Shown here one piece after another: positions 27,244 through 35,083 of a DNA stretch of 50,646 nucleotides. This stretch comes from Solobacterium sp. (lineage in GTDB: Bacteria > Bacillota_I > Bacilli_A > Erysipelotrichales > Erysipelotrichaceae): NCBI GenBank assembly GCA_024693325.1, contig JAILLA010000113.1, positions 1 to 50,646 of the forward strand, in the 5' to 3' direction. The number at the start of each line of letters is the position of its first letter. Positions within the stretch are counted from its first letter, which is position 1. The notes beneath the pieces were generated by a model. It saw only the letters and a list, made by a program, of their open reading frames with translations. It ran no database searches and had not been told where the DNA came from. A program made the translations under genes and the position numbers.

Positions 27244-27304
27244 TTTATCGGCTGTTTATCTGCTATTAAAGCGCTGATTATCCGTATTATATTCAGCCGA
27301 TAAA
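27244..27304 (-). promoter_or_regulatory. Probable fic promoter within an 11-bp inverted repeat
   Basis: TTTATCGGCTG (27244-27254) and CAGCCGATAAA (27294-27304) are perfect inverted copies 39 bp apart. A TATAAT reads on the minus strand immediately inside the upstream arm (about 27287-27292). The arrangement suggests two half-sites for a regulator, possibly the DNA-binding domain of the Fic protein itself. No clear -35 is seen. Confidence 0.4.
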
Positions 27305-27355
27305 AGATTCAGGCATCACTTTTGATATTTTTGCATATTCATAGCCGGTAAGAAA

Positions 27356-27394
27356 AACCAGGTTTAAATGCAGAATTTGCATTGTAACCCGGTT
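27356..27394 (-). terminator. Intrinsic terminator of the 1862-aa surface gene
   Basis: AACCAGGTT pairs with AACCCGGTT, with an inner ATGCA/TGCAT stem, followed on the minus strand by TTTTTC. It is homologous to the terminators at 5794-5834 and 23910-23946. Confidence 0.8.
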
Positions 27395-27434
27395 CTTTTG
27401 ATAATGATCAATTCTCAAGCAGTTCTGTTGACGC

Positions 27435-30400
27435 TCAGAACATGCGCGCGAAGAAGTTTTTAACGCCCTGCCAGTAATCACTGATACTTCTCTGCCCAAT
27501 TTTGAATGTTACGGTCTTTGTTCCTCCGTATTCACCTTTGCCCTGGAACGTTACTTTCGCTGTTCCTTTATTGATGTTGTTCGTGTAGCTTACGATCTCA
27601 TAGTCTCTTCCAAGTACCAGATCCTGTTCTTTCATTCCGAGCTTGATGCTTGTTATGTCATCTTCTGTGAGCGTTACAGCTGATTCGGTGTATTCCTTGT
27701 TTGCAATCTTGAAGGTCATCTTTGAGATGTCCTTACCTGTATCAAGAATATGGTAGTACGTTTCTGCTGTTCCGGTGTAATTCCCTTTGCCTGTAACTGT
27801 GACCTTAACGACTGTTCCAGCTTCAACAACTGCAGGGAGTTCCTCACCATCTACTGTTGTATAGATAATCGTCTTCTCATAGTCTGTTCCGACCTTCAGT
27901 GCTTTACCATCTGTATCCTTCAGTACAGGTGCACTCTTCCATGCATTTGCTTTTGTGGAATATACCTTGTCTTTGGCTGTGATCGTTACTGCACTGAGCG
28001 GTTTCGGATCGATAAAGAAGTCTTTTATAACTGATCCTTTGAAGTTTCCTTTGAAAGTGACAGTTACTGTCGGCCATCTGCTTACAAATTCATCAGTTAC
28101 TTTCTTATTGTTTGCATACTTCAGTGTGTAGTCTGTTCCAGCTTTCAGTTCCTTATCATTCCAGAATACATGTACTTCAGGAATTGCTCCGCCTTTACTG
28201 TAGACAGTGTCTTTGACATCAAATGTGAATTCGTCTTTATGTTCTTCATACAGACGCGGTGTGATCTTGAATGTCTTCTTGACTGTTCCGGTGTAAATTC
28301 CTTTACCGGTTGCTGTGACTGTTGCTGTTCCGGCATTCACATTCTTTGTGTATGTGACGGTGTAATCATCCTCTGTAATAATTCCTTCATATGCAGGTTT
28401 CGAACCGATCGATGCATTAAGCTTTTCATTACCGTCATATTCTTCAGATGCTGCTGTGATCGTGATTGCCTTACTTAATGCGATTGTCTTTTCCTTGACT
28501 GTTTCTTCTGCTATCGTCAGAGGGATCTCTTTCTCTCCGGTAAAGTTCTTTTCATTGCCTGTTATGACGATCTTATATGTACCTGCATCCTTAGGTCCTG
28601 TCTTCTTGTCCAAAGGATTGTTTTCACTGTCATAGTACGTCAGTGTATATTCCTTGGAACTCAGTACTTTACCATTGAAGGTAATGACAGGAACAGGTCT
28701 CTGAACTTTATTGTTGGCCTTTAATGCAATGCTTTCTTCGGTATATACCTGCTCTGAATCATTCAGATCAATCTGATCAATTGAGAACGGGACATATGTC
28801 TTTCCGGAATAGTTTCCCTTTCCTGTGATCAGGATATAAGGTGTCTTATCTCCCTTTGCAGGAATGAAGGATGATCTGTCTCCTTCATAGGAATAAGCAT
28901 TGGTGTTGTTTTTGTAGGTGACTGTGTAGTCTTTTCCTGCTGTCAGAAGCTTTCCGGAATCATATACTGCAGGGACAGGTTTGATGGCTGTACCGGTATA
29001 AGCGTAAGAATCATTGAGATCTCTTACATAAATATTCTTTGGTGCAACCGTTACAGTACACTCTGCTGTTTTATTGCCGTCTTTTGTTGTAACAGTGATC
29101 ACTGCTGTTCCTTCTGAGATACCGATAATATTTCCATCCGGATCAACAGTCACAACTTCTTCATTATCAGAAGTGAATGTCACTTCTTTGTTGGATGCGT
29201 TCTCAGGTTCAAAATGAAGACGAAGTGTGCGTGTATCCCCTTTAGCCAGAACTGTATTTTCTTCTGTGAAAGCAACATGCTCAATGTGATGGTATACGAC
29301 TGTGATCTCTTTTGAAACAGAGAAACCGCCATCTATAGCAGTTGCTGTAATGATTACCGTACCTTCTCCAACTGCAGTGATGCTACCGTTCTCATCTACA
29401 ACAGCAACCGTCTCATCACTTGATGACCATAATAGCTTCTGATTTGTTGTGTCAGCCGGTTCAAACGTGATCTGAATCGTTCCTGTTTTGCCATAATCGA
29501 TCTCTGATACAGACCCTTCTTCATTTACCGAGATACTTTCCGCATGTACAGCATATACAGTAACTGTACACTGAGCGGTATATCCTCTGTCCTCTGTTTT
29601 GACTGTTATGACTGCCGTTCCTTCCGTCAGTGCAGTCACTAATCCGTTCTGGTCTACCGTGGCAACAGTTTCATCGCTTGATGACCATGTCACGTTCTTG
29701 TTTTCCGCATTATCCGGTTTTATTTCAGCATCCAGGTCAATTGTTGTACCGACACACAGATTGGCTGCTTCTTCGGAAATAGTGACGGAAGTGACACGAA
29801 CAGGCTGCGGTCCGACATTCAGTGCCCCTATATAGCCTGCATCAGTAATGTGCTGATTGATGCCTTCAGCCCGGATCACAAACCTGTATACAGTATCTGC
29901 TGAAAGACCGCTGAGATCTTCTTCTGTAAAGAAATAATTACTGTCTTCATCCAGTTCAGACTGACTGCTGATCGTAATCGTTTTGACCGGAACAGACTGA
30001 CCATACGGGTAGATCTCAAGTACAACAGGATATCCTTCTGTACCATGGATATATAACCCATAACAGAAGTTCTCTGTCTTATTATTGGAAATCAGATGGA
30101 AATTGAATCCTGATCCATCGTCCGTGGAGAATGAGTACAATATTCCATGTTCCGGATCAGATTCCTCTCCGAAATGCTCGTAATAATCCATATTCGTCGC
30201 AGGATGGAGTGCATTTCTGCCATCTTTCGTCACTCTGGCATAGATCCTGTTTAAGGATGTATCCAGACCTTTGATATAGAACTTCCATTCATTGGACGCA
30301 CTGATACGTTCATATTTTTCTACTGTCCAGCCGGTCTGCTCATTCCAGTTTTCACCAAAGAAGCGGAGCGCGTAACCGTTGTCCTCCCATACATCTGCTA

Positions 30401-33023
30401 TATTTTCCTCACTGTACGGACTTAGGGTAACGGAACTAAGCGTGAACACATAATCACTGTCCGAATCTGCTGTTTTCACCAGTGACTGGGATTCTTCATA
30501 GAATGTATCATCTTCTTCAACAACAGTTACCTGATATCTTCCGACAGTTCCGTCCGGTGCTTTCAGACGAACTGTGTATACGTCGGCAGACAGCAGTTCC
30601 TGAAGTTCCAGGGTACCGGTATAAACACATGGTTCCCCACCATCTGCGGAGATCTTCTTCCATGAAGCTGTCACACCATACACTGTACCTGTACTCAGAT
30701 TCTGGATGTCAACGGTATAGTCATCCGGAACTGCTGTCTGATCACTCAGACACAGCAATGCGTCCAGTACCGTTTCATTGGTGTATACTGCTTCCCTGAT
30801 CGAAAGAGATACATTAGTATCTTCGTAATTGTATTTCAGCAGATCAAGACTGCAGTTAGCTGTCCTGCTTGTTCCGTTGACTGTGAATGTGGCTGTCAGA
30901 TACAGCTGAACTGTGTTTTCCACAGGCTCATAAATATTGCCTTCTGTATCTTTCAGGACCATATACGCCATATGATCTTCATCAACGGTACCTGTTCCCT
31001 GAGCGACGACTGCAGACCCAAAGAGCTTTTTCAGATTAATACTGATGCTCGTCCCGGCTGGGATATTGGAGCTGGTGCTGAATTCAAATCTTTGCTTTTT
31101 GTAGTTGTAGGCTCCCGAAGTGATCTTGTATGAATTCGGATACAGATAGAATGAATCATAATCAAACGGAAGTGCCTGTGCATGCATATCCCTGAGGTCC
31201 CGGTAAGCGATCTCTTTTGGATTCAGCAGCCGGATCTTTCCTTCAATCGTACTGTCTGTATGATCCCAGACAGATCCTGTCTTCTTTAGGACAAAGATCA
31301 CCTTTCCGCCTGTACCATAATCATCGACCGTAATCGTATTTACCGGTTCCGGATCCGTCACAGGTGTTTCACCTACATACAGGATCGGGATAATGTCTTC
31401 GGAATACATGTTCGACATCTCCATCTGGATATGAACATACGGACCATAGTTATCGTAATCATCAACCAGGTCTGTATAGTTTACCAGCGGACCTTCATCT
31501 GCCGCATAGGAAATGATCTTCTTTTCCAGAACATATGTGATATCCCTGACAGTAACGACAACATCATATTCTCCCGCAGGAATGCCCTGGAAGACAGTGA
31601 AGCCGACCATTGTTGTCTGCGTGTTTGAAATGTTGTATCCGTCATAATTCAGATCCGGATAATACCCGCCGTAATTCTCCAGATACGCATTGAAATCACC
31701 GACTCCCTGAAGAACATTGCCTGCCTGATCCCGGATCATCACATTGATCTCATCAAGTTCATAGCTTCCAAGAATCTGGAAAATGAAATTGCTGTATGTT
31801 TCCGTGCTGGCCAGTTCTTCCGTATTCATCAGGACGATCTTGTCTGTGTAGTGAATAGTGATGTCCTTTTTCATTTCACTGCCATATTTATCGTACACAC
31901 GGAGAGTGAAGCTGTAATCATTGCCGGGTTCCAGTCCGAAGTCATATTCCGTGCTGTTCAGATCTTCAAACCGGAACTGTTTGATATACATCGTCAATGC
32001 TGTGTCTGACTTTAATACTGCTGTTTTTTCACCGTAAGTCAGTTCCGCATACACATCACGGTTTGTCTTCCACTGACATCCCAGGAGGAAAGAAGGCTTT
32101 CCGTCAATGAAGTAATACTGTGACTCTGTCGTGATATCCTGTTTCCGCTGCATGCGCAGAGCGGAACTGATGAAGTACGTATTTGAAGCCACTGCAGGAG
32201 GCAGCTTGTCTGTCGTCAGTTTTTGTTCAGTCAGGAAGTTATAGTTTAACTGCAGTGACGTGATACTCGTCCCTGAAAGATCAGGAATGTCAGCCAGATC
32301 GTTATAGTTGACATTCAGCGTTCCAAGTTTTGTCAATCCAAGTACAGCATCGATATTCGTCAGATTATGACCTGTTAAATCCAGATATGTGAGGTTTCGC
32401 AGATACTGGATCCCTTCGACAGATGTAAGTGCTTTATTCAGATACCTGAAACCGAAATAAGCGGATGTTACAGTATCCAGCTTTTCCTGTGTCAGCTGTC
32501 CGTTTACACCGTATTCTCTGAGCAGATACTGATACAGCTGGGGATCACCAAAATCAGCTTCGGTATAAATAACTGTTTCGCCATCCTGTACTTCCGCTTC
32601 TTCAGCTTCCTGTTCCAATGCCTCCTCAACTTCAGGATCTTCTTCCGATTCTGTCTGAAGTCCTTCAGGAGCTTCCGTTTCTGAGATCTCTTCCTGTTCC
32701 GGTAATTCAGAGACTTCTTCCTCGTTATATTCAGTTCCTTCATCGATATTCTGATTCGCAGTTACGTTTTCCTGTTCCTCATTCTGCAGATCCACGGAAT
32801 TCTCTTCATCTGTCTGTTCGGTTTCTTCAAGGATGTTCTCATCCTCAGAGGCAGTTTCTTCTTCAGGAATGATCCCTTCCGTTATTTCTGTTTCTTCTGT
32901 CATCATTGTGTTCTCTGGCTCAGAAACCATTTCTTCTTCCGCCCGGATAACACTGAACGAGCTGCTGAAGCATAACAAAATACTAAACGCCCACGAAATA
33001 ACACAATTCTTCTTATCTGACAT
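27435..33023 (-). CDS. Giant secreted surface protein with LRR and Big_2 domains
   Basis: This is the third paralogue, 1862 residues. A signal peptide (1-28, ending VIRA) precedes a Glu-rich stretch to about 150. A short internalin-type LRR block follows (about 165-270, with LTYLDLTGHNLTNID and LNVNYNDL), then a long beta-rich region to about 1070 that is recognisably related to that of the 2649-aa protein (for example TGW followed by ISGL/IKGL and RVTxxGR). Three Big_2-type domains span about 1075-1328. Six C-terminal YTG/GTDY repeats end in GQRSISDYWQGVKNFFARMF. There is no LPXTG motif. The ribosome site GAGGGAGAG precedes the ATG. A surface adhesin or scaffold role is inferred. Confidence 0.85.
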   Translation of the reverse strand: MSDKKNCVISWAFSILLCFSSSFSVIRAEEEMVSEPENTMMTEETEITEGIIPEEETASEDENILEETEQTDEENSVDLQNEEQENVTANQNIDEGTEYNEEEVSELPEQEEISETEAPEGLQTESEEDPEVEEALEQEAEEAEVQDGETVIYTEADFGDPQLYQYLLREYGVNGQLTQEKLDTVTSAYFGFRYLNKALTSVEGIQYLRNLTYLDLTGHNLTNIDAVLGLTKLGTLNVNYNDLADIPDLSGTSITSLQLNYNFLTEQKLTTDKLPPAVASNTYFISSALRMQRKQDITTESQYYFIDGKPSFLLGCQWKTNRDVYAELTYGEKTAVLKSDTALTMYIKQFRFEDLNSTEYDFGLEPGNDYSFTLRVYDKYGSEMKKDITIHYTDKIVLMNTEELASTETYSNFIFQILGSYELDEINVMIRDQAGNVLQGVGDFNAYLENYGGYYPDLNYDGYNISNTQTTMVGFTVFQGIPAGEYDVVVTVRDITYVLEKKIISYAADEGPLVNYTDLVDDYDNYGPYVHIQMEMSNMYSEDIIPILYVGETPVTDPEPVNTITVDDYGTGGKVIFVLKKTGSVWDHTDSTIEGKIRLLNPKEIAYRDLRDMHAQALPFDYDSFYLYPNSYKITSGAYNYKKQRFEFSTSSNIPAGTSISINLKKLFGSAVVAQGTGTVDEDHMAYMVLKDTEGNIYEPVENTVQLYLTATFTVNGTSRTANCSLDLLKYNYEDTNVSLSIREAVYTNETVLDALLCLSDQTAVPDDYTVDIQNLSTGTVYGVTASWKKISADGGEPCVYTGTLELQELLSADVYTVRLKAPDGTVGRYQVTVVEEDDTFYEESQSLVKTADSDSDYVFTLSSVTLSPYSEENIADVWEDNGYALRFFGENWNEQTGWTVEKYERISASNEWKFYIKGLDTSLNRIYARVTKDGRNALHPATNMDYYEHFGEESDPEHGILYSFSTDDGSGFNFHLISNNKTENFCYGLYIHGTEGYPVVLEIYPYGQSVPVKTITISSQSELDEDSNYFFTEEDLSGLSADTVYRFVIRAEGINQHITDAGYIGALNVGPQPVRVTSVTISEEAANLCVGTTIDLDAEIKPDNAENKNVTWSSSDETVATVDQNGLVTALTEGTAVITVKTEDRGYTAQCTVTVYAVHAESISVNEEGSVSEIDYGKTGTIQITFEPADTTNQKLLWSSSDETVAVVDENGSITAVGEGTVIITATAIDGGFSVSKEITVVYHHIEHVAFTEENTVLAKGDTRTLRLHFEPENASNKEVTFTSDNEEVVTVDPDGNIIGISEGTAVITVTTKDGNKTAECTVTVAPKNIYVRDLNDSYAYTGTAIKPVPAVYDSGKLLTAGKDYTVTYKNNTNAYSYEGDRSSFIPAKGDKTPYILITGKGNYSGKTYVPFSIDQIDLNDSEQVYTEESIALKANNKVQRPVPVITFNGKVLSSKEYTLTYYDSENNPLDKKTGPKDAGTYKIVITGNEKNFTGEKEIPLTIAEETVKEKTIALSKAITITAASEEYDGNEKLNASIGSKPAYEGIITEDDYTVTYTKNVNAGTATVTATGKGIYTGTVKKTFKITPRLYEEHKDEFTFDVKDTVYSKGGAIPEVHVFWNDKELKAGTDYTLKYANNKKVTDEFVSRWPTVTVTFKGNFKGSVIKDFFIDPKPLSAVTITAKDKVYSTKANAWKSAPVLKDTDGKALKVGTDYEKTIIYTTVDGEELPAVVEAGTVVKVTVTGKGNYTGTAETYYHILDTGKDISKMTFKIANKEYTESAVTLTEDDITSIKLGMKEQDLVLGRDYEIVSYTNNINKGTAKVTFQGKGEYGGTKTVTFKIGQRSISDYWQGVKNFFARMF

Positions 33024-33120
33024 AACTCTCCCTCACTGTCTTTTTGATTGTTATCATTCCCTCACCTGCTTGATACTTAATTGATCGATCAGTTTGAATC
33101 TTTTGACATATTCTCAGCAA

Positions 33121-33157
33121 AGTATATCAGTTTTCAGAAGGTCTATTTTTGTCGACC
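33121..33157 (-). promoter_or_regulatory. Promoter with 18-bp GGTC/GACC element, 1862-aa gene
   Basis: On the minus strand GGTCGACAAAAATAGACC (33140-33157), identical to the copy at 13913-13930, lies 13 bp before TATACT (33121-33126), which is preceded by TGA as an extended -10. The leader below it differs from those of the other two genes, so the conservation of element and spacing is selective. Confidence 0.7.
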
Positions 33158-33245
33158 TGTATGTATGGATCATGTGTTTTGCTGTCCGGTTCAGTACTAT
33201 TGCCTGTATCGTGAAAAACTTTCATTGGACCGGTCAGCACAGAGA

Positions 33246-33284
33246 AAAAGCAGATGTATCAGTACAAACTGATCGATCTGCTTT
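33246..33284 (-). terminator. Intrinsic terminator of the dehydratase gene
   Basis: AAAGCAGAT...ATCAGT pairs with ACTGAT...ATCTGCTTT around a 4-base loop. On the minus strand it is followed by TTTTTCTC. It is about 80 bp beyond the stop codon at 33363. Confidence 0.8.
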
Positions 33285-33362
33285 CTGCTCTTATATGCTG
33301 ATAAATGATCCGGTTTTGTGCCTAAACACGATCAGAATGCTTTGCTATAAACCATCGTGCTA

Positions 33363-34553
33363 TTAGAAGTGAACGATCTCAGCCTTCCTGATGGCCTCAG
33401 GTGAAATATCCTGTCCGATACCCGGAAGCTCCGGAACAGTGAAATAACCATTGACCGGCTGATAGTCGTAGATACACTCTGCGATCGTTCCGCTGGTCGT
33501 GTTGGCGATGTGATGCTCATGGATGATAAAGTTCGGAACAGCAGCTTCCAGATGCAGTGCGATTGCAACACTGATCGGACTGGAGCAGACATGCATCTGC
33601 ACGCCGACATCAAACATATGTGCCAGATCACAGATCTTCTTTGCTTCGGTAATACCGCCGCAGTTACCGATATCCGGCTGGATCAGTGACAGACTGTGGT
33701 TCTCCAGGAACGGAAGGAATCCCCATCTGGTATACGTTCTTTCTCCTGTAGCCAGCGGGATCGTTGTGTTTTCCGCGATCTTCCGCATTACTCCGGGATT
33801 CAGCGGGGTGCAGCCTTCTTCCAGGAACATGATGTCATAAGGCTCAGCCATTTTGGCAAACTGGATAGCTGTATTTGCATCGGTCATCGCATGGTTCTCA
33901 ATGAGAATATCCATATCCGGGCCGACTGCTTCACGAACTGCCTTCAGTCTTTCCTCTGCCGTTTTCATCGTTTCCCGGCTGAGGTGACCGGTCGTGTCCA
34001 GATGAGAGAGGATCTTTCCCTTACGGTCAAACCGCAGGAAATTGATCTTGATTGCGGTATATCCCTGTGCTTTTGCCTTCAGAGCAGCTTCGGCATATTG
34101 TGAAGGTTCGGAAAGTGCATCTGCAGGATTGAACGAATCAACACCCCAGCCGAACTGCAGCTGGCTTGCGTAAACTCTCAGTTTATCCCGCTGTTTTCCG
34201 CCCAGAAGCTGATACAGCGGCATGTTGGCGGCTTTTCCCTTGATATCCCAAAGCGCGGTATCTACCGCACTGATCGCAGACATCATGATTGCTCCGTTTC
34301 CCTGTGCCCAGAAAGAAGTCTTGAAAAGCTTCTCCCAGATCACTTCATGTGCCAGCGGATCCATACCTTTGATCATCGGGGCGAAGTCTTTCAACACCTC
34401 AAACGCGCCGCGTGAGCCGCTTCCGATCGCCACTCCGGCTTCACCGATTCCATAGATCCCTTCATCTGTAAAGATCTTCACGATGATCGGTCTTGACCCT
34501 CCGCAGCCCATGTCTTTCTCAAGAGCCATTACATCAACATTGGTGATTTTCAT
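33363..34553 (-). CDS. Enolase-superfamily sugar-acid dehydratase (galactonate dehydratase-like)
   Basis: This 396-residue mandelate racemase/muconate lactonizing-type enzyme probably dehydrates a sugar acid to a 2-keto-3-deoxy acid. The N-terminal capping domain is at 1-115. In the barrel, AIKINF gives a catalytic-type lysine near 170. Metal ligands are expected in ILIENHAMTD (about 219), MFLEEG (about 244) and ATGERTYTRWG (about 270). QPDIGNCGG (about 295) and GVQMHVCSSPISVAIALHLEA (His about 321) follow. The GERTYTRWG and PISVAIALHLEA signatures resemble D-galactonate dehydratases, but substrates in this superfamily cannot be read from sequence reliably. It stands alone, with its own terminator. 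Confidence 0.8.
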   Translation of the reverse strand: MKITNVDVMALEKDMGCGGSRPIIVKIFTDEGIYGIGEAGVAIGSGSRGAFEVLKDFAPMIKGMDPLAHEVIWEKLFKTSFWAQGNGAIMMSAISAVDTALWDIKGKAANMPLYQLLGGKQRDKLRVYASQLQFGWGVDSFNPADALSEPSQYAEAALKAKAQGYTAIKINFLRFDRKGKILSHLDTTGHLSRETMKTAEERLKAVREAVGPDMDILIENHAMTDANTAIQFAKMAEPYDIMFLEEGCTPLNPGVMRKIAENTTIPLATGERTYTRWGFLPFLENHSLSLIQPDIGNCGGITEAKKICDLAHMFDVGVQMHVCSSPISVAIALHLEAAVPNFIIHEHHIANTTSGTIAECIYDYQPVNGYFTVPELPGIGQDISPEAIRKAEIVHF

Positions 34554-35083
34554 TGCGAGTTCCTCCTCAAATTATAAAAAAGCCCGTATTCTTCCAAACA
34601 GTTCTCCGTAAAGCAATGAGAAGTCCATGATGACAGGATATATGATCTTCAGCCATGAACGCCCAAAACAACCTCTTTACTGCCAATGAACGCCCCCGGT
34701 TTATATTCATTAAAATTTACGTATCAGCAGTTTTTGGCAATTATTCTTTTCCGGATCTTTATTTGAAACATCTACACCATTATCTTAGCATTATTTTGGT
34801 CATATGGAATTACAGGTGTCTCAGGATGCAAAGATCGTTCGAAAATAATCGGTCGTTTCAGTTCATTGACATTTTCAAAAGACATGTGAACCGATTGAAC
34901 GCAAACAGTATAGGAAGCCTGTCTTGGAATTCTGCGGCGAAGATCTGTTCAACATCATTACCTGTATTCACTTACCCGACACTGTCTTTACCGCTCCTAC
35001 ACAGCAAAAAGCCCCGGATCCATACTGTTTCCATGTAAGTTCCAAGGGCTTTTTCCGGTTTGCTCAATGCATGATGACCCGGA
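34554..35083. other. Gene-free stretch upstream of the dehydratase
   Basis: The 530 bp contain the terminator of the zinc-ribbon cluster (35006-35054) and presumably the dehydratase promoter. I see a repeated GCC(A)ATGAACGCCC at about 34654-34664 and 34684-34695, a possible direct-repeat operator on the minus strand (GGGCGTTCAT). I also see AT-rich hexamers, but no promoter I would defend. The plus-strand frame at 34655-35038 has no recognisable features. Confidence 0.45.
35006..35054 (-). terminator. Intrinsic terminator of the zinc-ribbon cluster
   Basis: AAAAAGCCC (35006-35014) pairs with GGGCTTTTT (35046-35054). The loop is long (31 bases) but has further internal pairing. It is 30 bp beyond the stop of the 1120-aa gene, and the run after the stem is TTTTTG on the minus strand. 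Confidence 0.7.

Larger units (their letters stand above)
33024..33362. other. Intergenic region with promoter and terminator
   Basis: The stretch holds the promoter of the 1862-aa gene (33121-33157) and the terminator of the upstream dehydratase gene (33246-33284). Between 33285 and 33362 there is only a short sequence with a partial match (CCGGTTTTGTGC) to the family terminators, possibly another relic. Confidence 0.6.

Noticed and set aside
413-33023. LPXTG or other sortase signals in the giant surface proteins
   Set aside because: I searched the C-termini by eye; they end in the aromatic GQRSI/DYW tail without LPXTG, hydrophobic span or basic tail.
33285-33362. Another surface-gene relic next to the dehydratase gene
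   Set aside because: Only CCGGTTTTGTGC and a GATCAGAAT match the family terminator and end; too short to claim.
34655-35038. 127-codon plus-strand frame in the intergenic region
   Set aside because: It lacks a ribosome site and recognisable features and runs into the terminator hairpin of the opposite strand.
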